From: Microvirga zambiensis WSM3693 | Lineage (GTDB): Bacteria; Pseudomonadota; Alphaproteobacteria; Rhizobiales; Beijerinckiaceae | NCBI RefSeq assembly: GCF_016735695.1 | Contig: NZ_JAERQD010000002.1 | Coordinates: 62,001-126,000 of the forward strand | Length of the DNA stretch: 64,000 nucleotides | Direction of reading: 5' to 3' | Shown here: positions 45,871 to 56,067 of the stretch, in pieces | How the letters are laid out: each line of letters starts with the position of its first letter | Numbering within the stretch: the first letter of the stretch is position 1 | Program-made: the position numbers and the translations under genes | Notes under the pieces: model-generated | Told to the model about the DNA's origin: nothing | What the model saw: only the letters and a program-made list of their open reading frames with translations | The model's database searches: none

Positions 45871-46359
45871 ATGAAGTCAATCGATTCGATCGCGTCCGGA
45901 GGGACGAAGGCGACCTCCCGGCAAATGGAGTTCGTCACCGTCATGGTGGCAGGCCAGCTCCTCGGCCTTCCGATCAGCCGCGTTCACGACGTCTTCGTCG
46001 TCAGCGAAATGACGACCGTGCCGCTGGCGCCAGGAGAGATCGCAGGCCTGCTCAACCTGCGCGGCCGCGTCGTTACGGCCGTATCCCTGCGCCGACGTCT
46101 CGGTCTCGACGATGCGACAGGTATGGAGCGCCGGATGGCCGTCGGCCTCGAAAACCACGGAGAGGCTTACGGCCTGCTCGTGGATGATGTCGGTGAGGTG
46201 CTCAAGCTCGACCCGGACGAGATGCAGCCCAATCCAGTCCATATGGATCGCGGCTGGGTCGGTCTGTCCCAGGGCGTGCACCAGCTCCGCGACAAGCTGC
46301 TGATCGTGCTCGATGTCGACGCCGTGCTCGCTTTTGAGACCGAGCGTGAGGCCGCCTGA
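45871..46359 (+). CDS. cheW: Chemotaxis coupling protein CheW
   Basis: Adaptor of 162 residues that links receptors to CheA. Core blocks: FVTVMVAGQLLGLPISRVHD, LAPGEIAGLLNLRGRVVTAV (the PxxIxGxxNLRGxxxPV signature, slightly varied) and LLVDDVGEVLKL. It begins 2 bases after the cheA stop, which favours translational coupling. ATG 45871 is preferred to the in-frame TTG six bases earlier. Confidence 0.94.
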   Translation: MKSIDSIASGGTKATSRQMEFVTVMVAGQLLGLPISRVHDVFVVSEMTTVPLAPGEIAGLLNLRGRVVTAVSLRRRLGLDDATGMERRMAVGLENHGEAYGLLVDDVGEVLKLDPDEMQPNPVHMDRGWVGLSQGVHQLRDKLLIVLDVDAVLAFETEREAA

Positions 46360-46405
46360 AGCCGGCTAGAGCTGAAAGTTCCCATGTTGAGTTAGGATGA
46401 GTTCC

Positions 46406-46789
46406 GTGAGTCTAGATTTGTCCACCCCCGTTCTCGTCGTCGACGATTATCAGACGATGGTCCGCATTCTGCGCAACCTTCTCAAGCAGATCGGCTTCAA
46501 CGATGTCGACGACGCGTCAGACGGCCAGGCAGCGCTCGAGAAGCTGCGGGCGAGAAAGTACGGCCTTGTCATCTCGGACTGGAACATGGCGCCGATGACC
46601 GGCTACGAGCTGCTTCAGCAGGTTCGTGCCGACGGGGAGCTGAGCTCGCTGCCATTTATCATGGTCACGGCCGAGGCGAAGACCGAGAACGTCGTTGCCG
46701 CCAAGAAGGCCGGCGTCAACAACTACATCGTCAAGCCGTTCAACGCCGAAACCCTGCGAACGAAGATCAGTTCCGTCTTCGGCGTTTGA
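46406..46789 (+). CDS. cheY: Chemotaxis response regulator CheY
   Basis: Receiver of 127 residues that carries the phosphoryl signal from CheA to the flagellar motor. Acidic pair D13/D14 ([10 protein letters not shown]), phospho-acceptor D58 in [14 protein letters not shown], and the conserved lysine in [16 protein letters not shown] chose GTG 46406 because AGGATGAG lies at the right distance upstream and relatives begin MSLDLS; ATG 46397 would add three residues. It sits in the cheA operon, with cheZ 20 bases downstream. Confidence 0.93.
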   Translation: MSLDLSTPVLVVDDYQTMVRILRNLLKQIGFNDVDDASDGQAALEKLRARKYGLVISDWNMAPMTGYELLQQVRADGELSSLPFIMVTAEAKTENVVAAKKAGVNNYIVKPFNAETLRTKISSVFGV

Positions 46790-46809
46790 CTGTCAGGCGA
46801 GCAACGGCC

Positions 46810-47511
46810 ATGAAGCCCCATAAGAGCTACCGTATCGAGGCGAGCCTCGGTGTCGTTTCCAATGACGAAGGCGTATTGGAGAGGCATTCCGAGGTCATGA
46901 ACATGCTCGGATTGATCAAGGAATCGATCGTTCCGGCCCGCGAGATCTCGACCTCCCTGCTCGAAGAGCACCGCAGGGACATGCAGGAGGCCCTGCGTCT
47001 CAAGGCAGAGCTCGACTCGATCTACGAGGCGATCGCGCGCACGAAGCGCGAGATCGCAACCCTGCGCTATGCCGGCGCCCAGGGGCAGGAGATCAATCGG
47101 GTCACGGACGAGCTCGGCGCGATCGTTCTCGGCACGGAAACGGCAACCAACTCGATCCTGGCATCGGCCGAGCGGATCGACGAGCTCTCCAGCAACCTGT
47201 CGTCCCGCCTCACGGGCGGCGACCAGGAGATCGCCCGCGAGATCCTCGATCAGGTCATCAGCATCTTCGAGGCCTGCAATTTCCAGGACATTACCGGGCA
47301 GCGCATCGGCAAGGTCGTCGGCGCGATGCGGTTCGTCGAGGAGCGCGTTCACCACATGATCGAGATCTGGGGCGGACTCGAGAGCTTCAAGGATGTCGAG
47401 ACCGTCGACGATGCAAGGCGCAAGGGCGACGCGGCACTGTTGAACGGCCCCGCGCTGGCGAGCGACAAGGGCGTCACATCCCAGGACGCCATCGACGCCC
47501 TGTTCGACTAG
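46810..47511 (+). CDS. cheZ: CheY phosphatase CheZ
   Basis: Protein of 233 residues, largely helical. The catalytic signature is visible as CNFQDITGQRIGKVV, with D160 and Q164 matching the aspartate and glutamine used to attack CheY-phosphate. The extreme C-terminus, SQDAIDALFD, is the CheY-binding tail, joined by a flexible stretch. ATG 46810 gives MKPHKSYRIE. Many alphaproteobacteria instead use several CheYs as a phosphate sink, so a CheZ in this operon is informative about how signal is removed. Confidence 0.92.
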   Translation: MKPHKSYRIEASLGVVSNDEGVLERHSEVMNMLGLIKESIVPAREISTSLLEEHRRDMQEALRLKAELDSIYEAIARTKREIATLRYAGAQGQEINRVTDELGAIVLGTETATNSILASAERIDELSSNLSSRLTGGDQEIAREILDQVISIFEACNFQDITGQRIGKVVGAMRFVEERVHHMIEIWGGLESFKDVETVDDARRKGDAALLNGPALASDKGVTSQDAIDALFD

Positions 47512-47575
47512 AGCATCGTGCCGAATAGCGGATCCGGTTTTCCACTCTCAGCGACGCGTCGCCTAAGGGATTGAG
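47512..47575. repeat. Interspersed GCATCG repeat after cheZ
   Basis: AGAGCATCGTGCCGAATAGC, then GGATCCGGTTTT, CCACTCTC and AGCGACGCG. It shares its start and the GGATCCGGTTTT core with the copy at 33940-34032. It begins at the last base of the cheZ stop codon and separates cheZ from the convergent heparinase-like gene. Confidence 0.6.
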
Positions 47576-47594
47576 AAGGAGAACCGGCGGCGAT

Positions 47595-50354
47595 TCAGCA
47601 AAACAGGCTTTGTACGCCCGGAGATGCGAGCAGCTCCTGAATCTTCCGCAGGCCCTGCTCGTTGGCGGCGAGAACGACGCCGCCGCAGGCGGAGCCAGGA
47701 CCCGATAGCGTGTAGTTCAGAACATTGGCCGGCTGAAGCCCGCCTGTGGGATGGGAGACGAATCCCTGCAGCTCACCGAGCCTGGCGCTGCGGCCGCTTT
47801 CCACCGCCATCCCGTCGAACTTTCCCGCAACGATGTGGGGAATGATGCGCAGCCTGCTCTTGCCGCTAAAGCCGATGGCAAGCTGTGCCTGTGCCAAGGC
47901 GACGGCAACGTTTTCCTCGAAATGCAGGAACCCGCGAAACGAGAGCTGGCTACGGGATGTCTGGAAACGATCGAGAACGGCGACCGCGCTCAGATCGTCC
48001 AGGCAGAGGAATGTGCGGGCATGCCGACAGTCCGGGCCGTGTACGTTGGTCCCGATGCTCAGCAGCCTGGCTCCGTTGACGGCGCGATCCGTCTCGATCC
48101 ATCCCGTTCCGGCCGTTTGTTCGCGGCCATCGGGAATGGCCACATTGTGCGCCCGCGACGACAGCAGATACTGCCTGGCGGGGCCAGCATCGTGGAGGCC
48201 TGAGCCTCCCGAATCTGCGACCCAGCGCATGCCATTGGCCGCATAAACGAACGACGTGCAGTCGAAGTGACCGTTTTCGTGGCGCTGCGTATTGAACGAC
48301 GTGCAGAGGTAAGCCCAGTTCGGCTTGCGCTCATAGTGCCGGAAGGCGGCAATACCGGCCTCTTCCGAAATGATCGATCGCGAGCCGGTCGGATAGGCCA
48401 ATTCCTCGGCGAGATTTCGGTCGGCGAGCAGCGATCGGCCATAAGTGGAGATCAGCCGCCGCAGCCAGGACGCGTAGTGGTGGCCGTGAGGCATGTCACC
48501 GAAGGCGGGAAGCATGCCGACAGGATCGGTGATCGCGACGGTTTGCCGGAGATGCGTCTTCGCGAGCGCCGAGAGATGCGTGCGGAATCCGGCACTGTCC
48601 GCCTCGTCTTCGAGGTTCTGCGCTAGGATGAGAGCCAGCGAGATGGCCTCCAATCGGCAATGCCAGGAGGCCTCGACCGAAGCTCCGTCCGGCCCGAGAA
48701 GCTGATCGAACCCGCTGCGAAGTTGGGCAAGCGCAATCGATTTCCAATAAGAGGCCATGGGAAAGCGCGGGAGCGCGCAGGCCAACGCGAGCAGGGCGCC
48801 CGCGGTGCGGATCTGCAGCAGCGAATGCGAGAAGACGTTCTGGCTGACGATCTCCGCCAGGGTGAAGCCATGCCTGATGGTCTCGGCAAAGAGGTTACGC
48901 TGCCGCTTGAGCGCGGCCGGGCTCGTCGATGCGGCGTTCAGAGCAAGGAGATGCAGGAAGACTTCGGTTCGAACCGCCACCGACGAGGGATAGGCGCTCA
49001 GCGGATCCGCGGGCTGCCCCCATGGGTTGGCGTTCGACCAGGAAATCGCGAAGTCGATCGCACGCGAGCGGGCATTCCGTCCTGGTTCGCCGGCCATGGG
49101 AAGCAGCCATGCGAGAGATTGGAACGCGAGACGCCAGCCCGGTGATTGAAAGGGGTCCTCTGTCCACGTAAGCGTATCGGGAAGCCCCCAGGGCTCAAGA
49201 CCCTGAAGCGCGAGCCTGCCCCCAGTCGCAAGAGGCCTGTCTCCGTGCTGAACGATATGAAGCTTGTCGTGAAAGGTCGACAAGGTCGTGAGCGCATCGC
49301 TGTCCCACAAATGGCCCGTCTGGTCTGATCTAAGACGCGTATGCGCGGCATCCGATGATGGCTGCAGGCGTCCGAGCGCCTGCTCGAGGAAGCCGGTGAC
49401 GTCCGGTGTGGCTTCTTCCTGAATGTCCTCGAGAAGAAGGCGGTCGCCCACGGAGATTTCAAGCGGTGTCGCCAAGCTGATCGCGGTGTCGCCCGCGCGG
49501 AGCTGAAAGCCGAGATCGACCGTTGCAGCATGTGGGGGAGGAGAGAGTTCGAGGGTGAACCGCCGCGTCTGCCGATGAACGGGAACCTCGATGAAGGCCC
49601 CTATCCCCGGCGCATTGGAAATATCGTGATAGGGAAGCGGCAGAGCCTGCCCTTGGGCATCGCGGAAAACGACGCGCACCAGAGCTCCTTGCGGATCTGC
49701 GATGTCGCGGACGAGTTGCCCGCGGACGACGAGCGGGTGGCCGGAAACGATGCCGTAGCTCAGCCATGTCGGTTCGCCGCCCAAAGCGAGCCAGGTGCTG
49801 CGCGAACTTGCCCCAGCTTCGTTGCGCGGCGCAGTTCCAATCGGCGGTTCGGCATCTGTCGATGACGGTGGAGCATGCTGGCTGAGTTCGATCTCGCTGA
49901 TCGAAAACGGGTGGGAGTTGCGCCAGCTGCGAATGGCGATGGACAGGTGCCTGGCCGGCGCCGGCACGAGAAAAGTGCATGCGATCCTGTTGGATGAGGG
50001 GAGTGCGGAGCCGTGGCCGTGATAGTCGGGTCCCGCGACGAGCGAGCTATGCGGATCGATCTGGCTTCTTGCGAGACCGGGAACATAAGCGAAGTCGACG
50101 CCCGATCCATCCTCGGCGAGGAAGTTCACACCGATGGCCGCGAAGTCAGGGGCCATCCGGTTGCTTTCCTCCGGATGCCAGGCGATCCGGAACCTGAGTT
50201 CGCACCATGCCTCGCTCGTCAGATCCCTGAACTCGAAATCCGCCTTCGACCAGCGATTGTTATTGGAGACGATATGGTGCCCGTCCGGTTTGCCAGACGA
50301 GGGATCGATCGCCTCGTTGGCTGGAACCGGAGCAATGCGTCTGACGTCGAGCAT
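47595..50354 (-). CDS. Heparinase II/III-like (polysaccharide lyase superfamily) protein
   Basis: Large protein of 919 residues. The first 160 residues look like a beta-sandwich carbohydrate-binding part (AWCELRFRIAWHPEE; FSISEIELS), and a second beta section follows to about 310. A helical toroid continues from about 340 to 660. The C-terminal beta domain carries the heparinase II/III motif NGHFDCTSFVYAANGMRWVA, D and G rich after it (DSGGSG). No signal peptide is seen at MLDVRRIAPVP, which is unusual for a lyase. It interrupts the motility genes. Substrate unknown: an acidic exopolysaccharide is the usual family guess. Confidence 0.8.
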   Translation of the reverse strand: MLDVRRIAPVPANEAIDPSSGKPDGHHIVSNNNRWSKADFEFRDLTSEAWCELRFRIAWHPEESNRMAPDFAAIGVNFLAEDGSGVDFAYVPGLARSQIDPHSSLVAGPDYHGHGSALPSSNRIACTFLVPAPARHLSIAIRSWRNSHPFSISEIELSQHAPPSSTDAEPPIGTAPRNEAGASSRSTWLALGGEPTWLSYGIVSGHPLVVRGQLVRDIADPQGALVRVVFRDAQGQALPLPYHDISNAPGIGAFIEVPVHRQTRRFTLELSPPPHAATVDLGFQLRAGDTAISLATPLEISVGDRLLLEDIQEEATPDVTGFLEQALGRLQPSSDAAHTRLRSDQTGHLWDSDALTTLSTFHDKLHIVQHGDRPLATGGRLALQGLEPWGLPDTLTWTEDPFQSPGWRLAFQSLAWLLPMAGEPGRNARSRAIDFAISWSNANPWGQPADPLSAYPSSVAVRTEVFLHLLALNAASTSPAALKRQRNLFAETIRHGFTLAEIVSQNVFSHSLLQIRTAGALLALACALPRFPMASYWKSIALAQLRSGFDQLLGPDGASVEASWHCRLEAISLALILAQNLEDEADSAGFRTHLSALAKTHLRQTVAITDPVGMLPAFGDMPHGHHYASWLRRLISTYGRSLLADRNLAEELAYPTGSRSIISEEAGIAAFRHYERKPNWAYLCTSFNTQRHENGHFDCTSFVYAANGMRWVADSGGSGLHDAGPARQYLLSSRAHNVAIPDGREQTAGTGWIETDRAVNGARLLSIGTNVHGPDCRHARTFLCLDDLSAVAVLDRFQTSRSQLSFRGFLHFEENVAVALAQAQLAIGFSGKSRLRIIPHIVAGKFDGMAVESGRSARLGELQGFVSHPTGGLQPANVLNYTLSGPGSACGGVVLAANEQGLRKIQELLASPGVQSLFC

Positions 50355-50443
50355 GGGTCTGTCGAGGTTTCTGTTGGAGAGATTTGCCTGAATGGCTTTG
50401 AGCTCGCCACAGGCGAGCGTCGGTGACCCTTGGCGATTGGACG

Positions 50444-51064
50444 TCAGGTCCCGCTTGCGACTTCCAGGAAGAGAGCCATACGGATCAGCTCGGACAGGCT
50501 CTTGGCTTCCATTTTCGCCATCACGTTGGAGCGGTGGATCTCCACCGTTCGGATGCTGATGTTCAGCTCGTGGGCGATCATCTTGTTGGCCTTGCCGGCA
50601 ACGAGACCGTCGAGCACCTGCCGCTCCCTCTGAGACAGGGATTGCAGGCGCGCCTGCGTTCTCAGAAGCTCCTGGCTTTTACGCACGCTCTTCTCGTCGC
50701 AGACCAGGGCGAAACGGACCACTTCGAGGAAGCGGTCCTCTCTGAACGGCTTCTCGAGGAAGTCGATCGCGCCCGCCTTCATGGCCTCGACGGCGAGCGG
50801 AATGTCGGCGTGGCCCGTCATGACGACGACGGGGGCATTGATGCCGCGGGCCTGAAGACGCCGGATGAATTCGAGCCCGTCGATGCCGGGCATGCGAACA
50901 TCCGTGACGATGCAGCACCGGCCCGGATCGCCGACTTCTTCGAGGAATGCTTTGGCGGATTCGTACAGGCGAACGTTCAGGCCAGCCGATACCAGCAGAA
51001 ACGACAAGGCTTTGCGTACCCCGACGTCATCATCCACCACATATACGATCGGCGTGTTCGACAC
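50444..51064 (-). CDS. fixJ: FixJ-family response regulator
   Basis: Two-component regulator of 206 residues. The receiver has D11-D13 ([10 protein letters not shown]), phospho-acceptor D55 in [12 protein letters not shown] and a lysine in FLEKPFRED. The C-terminal LuxR-type helix-turn-helix is [15 protein letters not shown], then [19 protein letters not shown]. It overlaps the 3' end of the kinase gene by 35 bases, so the two form one operon. In rhizobia FixJ activates fixK and nifA under low oxygen; no such targets are in the window. Confidence 0.9.
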   Translation of the reverse strand: MSNTPIVYVVDDDVGVRKALSFLLVSAGLNVRLYESAKAFLEEVGDPGRCCIVTDVRMPGIDGLEFIRRLQARGINAPVVVMTGHADIPLAVEAMKAGAIDFLEKPFREDRFLEVVRFALVCDEKSVRKSQELLRTQARLQSLSQRERQVLDGLVAGKANKMIAHELNISIRTVEIHRSNVMAKMEAKSLSELIRMALFLEVASGT

Positions 51065-53777
51065 TGGCCATATCCTCCTTGTCGACGGTTCTTAAGGTAA
51101 AATGAAACGTGGTTCCTTCGCCGGGTGTCGAATTCGCCCAGATCTTGCCGCCATGGGATTCCACGATCGTTCGGCTGATCGAGAGGCCCACGCCCATGCC
51201 GCTCCGCTTGGTGGTCGTAAACGGCTTGAACAGGTTCTTCAAGACTTCCGGCGCGATCCCGGAACCGGTGTCCTGAACGCTGATCCGAACCAGCGGTTCG
51301 CGCCCGTCGACGCCTGCCATGATCCGCAATTCGCGCCGGGAAACGTCCTGCATGGCCTCGATGGCATTGCGGATCAGGTTGAGGAGAACCTGCTGAATCT
51401 GAACCCGGTTGACGAAAACCAGCGGGCTGTCGGAGGGAAAGTCGAACTCGACCTTGATCTCCTTCTCCTTGGCTCCGACGAGAGCCAGGGCACTGGCCTC
51501 TTCGACCAGCCTTTGCAGCCCCTCGATCTGATGCTCGCTTCCGCCGCGGGCGACGAACTCGCGCAGCTGCCGGATGACCTCGCCGGCCCGCAGGGCTTCC
51601 TCGGCAGCCTCGTTGATGGCACCGCGCACGAGGGCGACCTTCTCATCCTCGTTGCCGGCCAGGATCAGGCTGCAGCCTTTGAGATAGCTCGTGATCGCCG
51701 TCAGCGGCTGATTGATCTCGTGGGCCAGCGTCGAGCCCATCTCGCCCAGGGCCGTGAACCGGGACATGTAGGCGAGCTCGGATTGCAGCTCCTGCATGCG
51801 CGTCTCGGTTCGTTGGCGCTCCGTGAGATCACGGATGAAGGCCGTGAAGAAGCGCTCGCCGTCCGACTCCATCTCGCCGACCTGCACTTCCATCGGAAAG
51901 GTCGAGCCGTCCTTGCGCTGGGCGACGGCGACGCGGCCGCTCCCGATGATGCGGCGTTCTCCCGTTTCCCGATATCGCCGGATATAACCGTCATGCTGTT
52001 CGCGATAGGGGAGAGGCATGAGATACTTGACGCTGGTTCCGAGAACCTCCTCGGGGTCGTAGCCGAACATGCGCACCGCCGTGGCGCTGAAGGAGCGGAT
52101 GATGCCGCTTTCATCCGCCACGACCATCGCATCGGGCACGGTTTCCAGAATCGACCGGAGATGAGCTTCCCGGGTGCGCAGCCGTTCTTCGCTGGAGCGC
52201 AGGGCGTTTTCGGCGACCTTGCGCTCGGTGACGTCTTGAACCGTGCCGATCTTGCGAACGGGACGTCCTTCGTCGTCGATCATCGTGCGGCCGATAGCCG
52301 AAATCCAGCGCTCTTCGCCCGTATCGCTGCGGATGACGCGGAAGGTGCCGCTATAGGTCAGGCTGCCACCGACCCCGTCGTCATAGAACATATGCTCCAT
52401 GCGATCGCGGTCGTCGGGGTGGATGCCGCCGAGCACGATCTCGCGCGTCAGGGAAATATCGGCATCGAGGCCGAGGATCTGCCGGGCCTCCGGCATCCAC
52501 TGGCGACGTCCGGTCAGAAGATCCAGGTCCCAGATCCCAAGCGCCGTCGTCTCGATCGCCAGCCGGAGCCTTTCGTCGCTGCTGCGCAGCTTCATTTCGG
52601 CTCGTCTTTGATCGTGAATGTCCGTGACCGTGCCGACCCATTCCTGCACGGACCCGTCTTCATTCAGGAGAGGCACGGCTCTCGCCAGAACCCACCGGTA
52701 TCGGCCGTCCGCCCGCTGAATGCGATATTCCAGCATTCCGGGTTCTTCCGAGAGCCGGATCGCCCGCCATTGCGCGAGGAGCTTCTCGCGGTCGTCGGGA
52801 TGCACAGCGGTCAGGAATCCGAAACCCGTATATTCTCTCCTGGGCTGGCCGCTGAACGCCTCCCATCCCCAGACCTTGGTGATCGAGCCGTCCGTGGCTG
52901 CGCGCCAGACGATCGCAGCGCTGGCTTCGATCAGAGCGCGATACTGCTCTTCGCTTTGGCGCAGGCGCTCGGCCGCGGATTTCTGTTCATGGATATCCGT
53001 GACGGTGCCGACCCATTCCTGGACTGCCCCATCGGGCGCGCGGAGGGGGACAGCCCTCGTCAGGACCCAGCGATAGAAGCCATCGGGACCGCGCGCGCGA
53101 TATTCGGTCGTCGAGGCCTCTTCCGATGCGAGCGTTTCCAGCCACGCGGAGGTCACTCGCTCGCGGTCATCGGGGTGGACGGCATCCAGCCAATCGTAAT
53201 CCCTGAGTTCATCGGAGGGCTGGCTCGGAAAACCTGCCCAGCCCGAGAATCCTTCGATGAGCGAACCGTTGGGGGAGGCACGCCAGACCATGGCGGCGCT
53301 CGCTTCGATAAGAGCCCGGTAGCGCTGCTCCTGTGTCTTCAGGGCGGCTTCCGCAACCATGAAGCGGCTGATGTCGCGGGCGGTCAGAACGAAGTTGCAT
53401 AGATTGCCGAGATCGTCTTCGACGGCATCGATCGTGATGCGGCAGAGGAAAGAGATGCCATTCTTCTTCGCGCAGCGAACCTGGTCCGCCGAATGGCCCA
53501 AACTTTCTGCACTCTTCAGATCACGGAACAGCTTTTCCTGCACATGCTGATCAGCCGGATACAGAAGGGAGAAGTGTCGGCCCAGAACTTCTGCGGATTC
53601 CCAGCCATAGATGTGCCCGGCACCAGCGTTCCAGGATACGATATTTCCTTTCACGTCGAGCGTAATCAGTGCGAAGTCGCGAATGGAATTGAGCACGCGT
53701 CCTGCGTCCGCGCCCGAAATCGCCTTCCGGTCGGCGCGCACGTCGAATCCGTCTTCTAACGCAGAAGTATGAGTCAT
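51030..53777 (-). CDS. fixL: FixL-like haem-PAS histidine kinase with five PAS domains
   Basis: Soluble kinase of 915 residues. PAS domains lie at about 27-140, 150-265, 275-392, 400-520 and 535-655; the second and third are near repeats ([13 protein letters not shown] and [13 protein letters not shown]). The fifth matches the FixL oxygen sensor: H595 in [11 protein letters not shown]601 and R615 in IIGSGR correspond to Bradyrhizobium H200, R206 and R220. The kinase part has H686 ([11 protein letters not shown]), an N-box ([10 protein letters not shown]) and a G-box ([11 protein letters not shown]). Its partner FixJ follows. Classical FixL has one or two PAS domains, so the front half is extra. 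ATG 53777 (MTHTSALED) is preferred. Confidence 0.88.
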   Translation of the reverse strand: MTHTSALEDGFDVRADRKAISGADAGRVLNSIRDFALITLDVKGNIVSWNAGAGHIYGWESAEVLGRHFSLLYPADQHVQEKLFRDLKSAESLGHSADQVRCAKKNGISFLCRITIDAVEDDLGNLCNFVLTARDISRFMVAEAALKTQEQRYRALIEASAAMVWRASPNGSLIEGFSGWAGFPSQPSDELRDYDWLDAVHPDDRERVTSAWLETLASEEASTTEYRARGPDGFYRWVLTRAVPLRAPDGAVQEWVGTVTDIHEQKSAAERLRQSEEQYRALIEASAAIVWRAATDGSITKVWGWEAFSGQPRREYTGFGFLTAVHPDDREKLLAQWRAIRLSEEPGMLEYRIQRADGRYRWVLARAVPLLNEDGSVQEWVGTVTDIHDQRRAEMKLRSSDERLRLAIETTALGIWDLDLLTGRRQWMPEARQILGLDADISLTREIVLGGIHPDDRDRMEHMFYDDGVGGSLTYSGTFRVIRSDTGEERWISAIGRTMIDDEGRPVRKIGTVQDVTERKVAENALRSSEERLRTREAHLRSILETVPDAMVVADESGIIRSFSATAVRMFGYDPEEVLGTSVKYLMPLPYREQHDGYIRRYRETGERRIIGSGRVAVAQRKDGSTFPMEVQVGEMESDGERFFTAFIRDLTERQRTETRMQELQSELAYMSRFTALGEMGSTLAHEINQPLTAITSYLKGCSLILAGNEDEKVALVRGAINEAAEEALRAGEVIRQLREFVARGGSEHQIEGLQRLVEEASALALVGAKEKEIKVEFDFPSDSPLVFVNRVQIQQVLLNLIRNAIEAMQDVSRRELRIMAGVDGREPLVRISVQDTGSGIAPEVLKNLFKPFTTTKRSGMGVGLSISRTIVESHGGKIWANSTPGEGTTFHFTLRTVDKEDMASVEHADRICGG

Positions 53778-54113
53778 TATCCCCCAACCCACGGCTGCGT
53801 TGCATGCAACAATGAACTTAATAGCCTAAGATCACGAAAGCAGCATAGTCGATAGGCTTGCCCGGTAACAAAAAATCAATGTTTCGGCCTATCGCACTTC
53901 TCGAAGCCAAGCATCTGAAAAGCAACTGATTCGGTTGCGACATCGTAGCGGCGAGAACCTATGGCAGGTTCAAGCATTCTATAATGATATTAAGTAGCGT
54001 AGAAATTTCCGGTCATCGGTAGCGCCCGTAGCGCGAGCTCCGGTCGGTGAGGTCAGCCTCGGGCAAGGTTGAAGAGTTAAATGCCTCTTTACCATACCTG
54101 CCTGGAGAACCCC
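53778..54113. other. Divergent intergenic region between fixL and flgB
   Basis: About 336 bases between the divergent kinase and flagellar operons. It carries an inverted repeat CGATAGGC (53850-53857) and GCCTATCG (53887-53894), 29 bases apart, and a TATAAT hexamer at 53980-53985 with no good -35 partner. The promoter of the long flagellar transcript must be here; the exact sites are not certain. Confidence 0.5.
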
Positions 54114-54500
54114 GTGACGTCACCTGTCTACCTGTTCGATCTGGCATCGCGACAGTCGCAGTGGCTCGCCGCGCGTCAGACCACGATCTCCGGAAACGTC
54201 GCCAATGCCAATACGCCCGGATACCGGGCCCGGGACGTCGAGCCTTTCGCCGACGTGCTGGATAAGACCAAGCTGACGATGGCGGCGACGAATGGTGGCC
54301 ATATCGGCTTCGAGCCGTCGCGGGCGGAAGCCGCGAAGGTGAAGAAGTCCGAGAGCTGGGACACCGTCTATTCCAAGAACTCGGTCAGCCTGGAGCAGGA
54401 ACTCATCAAGGCTGGTGAGGTCAACCGGCAGCATTCCTTGAACACAAGCATCGTCAAGTCATTTCACCGGATGCTGCTGTCGAGCGTGAGGACTTCGTGA
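54114..54500 (+). CDS. flgB: Flagellar basal-body rod protein FlgB
   Basis: Proximal rod subunit of 128 residues. It has the family start [20 protein letters not shown] and the rod-protein signature [20 protein letters not shown] 54114 has a GGAGAAC ribosome-binding site and fits the family start; an ATG at 54081 would add 11 residues without similarity. It heads the flgB-flgC-fliE-flgG-flgA-flgI run. The stop overlaps the next start in a TGATG. Confidence 0.92.
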   Translation: MTSPVYLFDLASRQSQWLAARQTTISGNVANANTPGYRARDVEPFADVLDKTKLTMAATNGGHIGFEPSRAEAAKVKKSESWDTVYSKNSVSLEQELIKAGEVNRQHSLNTSIVKSFHRMLLSSVRTS

Positions 54501-54916
54501 TGATTGATCCCTTGGTTGCATCCAGCAAATTATCGAGCTCGGGCCTCGAGGCCCAGTCGGCGCGGCTCCGCGTGGTGTCCGAGAACATCGCGAACGCGCA
54601 GTCGACGGGGCGCACGCCCGGGTCCGATCCCTATACCCGCAAGACGATCACCTTTCGCTCCGAACTCGATCGAGCGCTCGGAGCGGCATCGGTCGCAGTG
54701 AAGGATGTCGGCGAGGATCAGGCCGCCTTTCCGGTCGAATACGATCCGGGGAATCCGGCCGCCGATGAGAACGGCATGGTCAAGAAGCCGAACGTCAACA
54801 TGCTGATCGAGATGGCCGACATGCGCGAAGCCAACCGTTCGTATCAGGCCAACCTTCAGATGATGAAGCAGGCCAGAGCCATGATCTCTGCAACAATCGA
54901 TCTCATGAGAGGCTGA
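54500..54916 (+). CDS. flgC: Flagellar basal-body rod protein FlgC
   Basis: Proximal rod subunit of 138 residues. The N-terminal rod motif reads [20 protein letters not shown], and the C-terminus ends [17 protein letters not shown], the amphipathic helix that packs in the rod. It overlaps flgB by one base (TGATG), indicating translational coupling, and fliE follows after a single base. Exported by the flagellar type III system, so no signal peptide. Confidence 0.94.
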   Translation: MIDPLVASSKLSSSGLEAQSARLRVVSENIANAQSTGRTPGSDPYTRKTITFRSELDRALGAASVAVKDVGEDQAAFPVEYDPGNPAADENGMVKKPNVNMLIEMADMREANRSYQANLQMMKQARAMISATIDLMRG

Positions 54917-54917
54917 T

Positions 54918-55244
54918 ATGGTCAGTGCAGTTTCCTCGATTTCCTCGATGATCGAACGTCCTGCGGGCGTCGCGGGCGTTTCCTCCTTCGGCATTTCGCC
55001 GGGCGCTGGTGCATCAGGCGTCTCTCCGGTCAGCTTCGGCGACGTGATGTCCCAGGTTGCGACAAACGCCATCGACACGATGAAAGCCGGCGAGGCCGCC
55101 TCGATTTCCGGCGTGCAGGGCAAGGCCTCGGTCCAGCAGGTGGTGGAAGCCGTCATGTCGGCCGAGCAGACTCTCCAGACGGCGATCGCGATCCGCGACA
55201 AGGTGGTTGCCGCCTACCAGGAAATTGCGCGGATGGCGATCTAA
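54918..55244 (+). CDS. fliE: Flagellar hook-basal body protein FliE
   Basis: Small adaptor of 108 residues between the MS ring and the rod. The conserved half is [20 protein letters not shown] and [20 protein letters not shown], ending in the family's [16 protein letters not shown]. The N-terminus is serine-rich and variable, as usual. It lies between flgC and flgG with almost no spacing. Confidence 0.93.
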   Translation: MVSAVSSISSMIERPAGVAGVSSFGISPGAGASGVSPVSFGDVMSQVATNAIDTMKAGEAASISGVQGKASVQQVVEAVMSAEQTLQTAIAIRDKVVAAYQEIARMAI

Positions 55245-55254
55245 GGAGGATACG

Positions 55255-56043
55255 ATGCGGGCGCTTGCGATTGCTGCAACGGGCATGAATGCACAGCAGC
55301 TGAACGTCGAAGTGATTGCCAACAACATTTCGAACGTCAACACCACCGCGTTCAAGGGAGCGCGGGCAGAGTTCACCGACCTGCTTTATCAGACCGAGCG
55401 TTCGCAGGCGGTTCCGAACCAGGCCGGGTCGAGCCCGGTTCCCGAAGGAGCCATGCTCGGCCTCGGCGTGCGGACCGCGGCGATCCGGAACCTGCATCGC
55501 CAGGGATCCCTGACGAACACGTCGAACCAGTTCGATCTCGCCCTGAACGGCCGCGGCTGGTTTCAGGTGGATGCCCCGAGCGGCGAGGTCGTCTATACCC
55601 GCGCCGGCTCGTTCAACAAGAACGGCAACGGACAGCTCGTCACCCTCGACGGCTACACCCTCAATCCGCCGATCATCATCCCGCCGAACACCGTCGACGT
55701 GACGATCAACGAATCGGGTGAGGTCTTCGCCAAGATCGATGGACAGGCGCAGCAGCAAAATCTCGGGCAGCTGACGCTCGCCAATTTCGCGAACGATGCC
55801 GGCCTCGAGCCGATCGGCAGCAACTACTATCGCGAGACCATCGCGTCCGGCGCGCCGGCAGTCGGCATTCCGTCGGATCCCGGCTACGGCAAGATCCATC
55901 AGGGCTATCTCGAGGCATCCAATGTTGATCCGATCAAGGAGATCACGAACCTGATTTCGGCTCAGCGCGCGTTCGAGATGAACTCCAAGGTCATTCAGGC
56001 CGCCGACGACATGGCCGGAACGGTCTCGAAGGGCATCCGCTAA
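55255..56043 (+). CDS. flgG: Flagellar distal rod protein FlgG
   Basis: Distal rod subunit of 262 residues. N-terminus [20 protein letters not shown] and [22 protein letters not shown]-terminus [19 protein letters not shown]. Both are the paired helices typical of axial proteins. A perfect AAGGAGG lies 6 bases before ATG 55255. Length and motifs match FlgG rather than the hook protein FlgE or the shorter FlgF. Confidence 0.95.
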   Translation: MRALAIAATGMNAQQLNVEVIANNISNVNTTAFKGARAEFTDLLYQTERSQAVPNQAGSSPVPEGAMLGLGVRTAAIRNLHRQGSLTNTSNQFDLALNGRGWFQVDAPSGEVVYTRAGSFNKNGNGQLVTLDGYTLNPPIIIPPNTVDVTINESGEVFAKIDGQAQQQNLGQLTLANFANDAGLEPIGSNYYRETIASGAPAVGIPSDPGYGKIHQGYLEASNVDPIKEITNLISAQRAFEMNSKVIQAADDMAGTVSKGIR

Positions 56044-56067
56044 GATCAGGGTCCGAGCAAACGCATC

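Noticed and set aside
51102..53402. 766-residue antisense frame within fixL
   Set aside because: Inside the fixL gene; no domain, start site or conservation signal.
53980..53985. TATAAT as a sigma-70 promoter of the flagellar operon
   Set aside because: No -35-like hexamer at 16-18 bases; flagellar promoters in this group usually depend on other factors.
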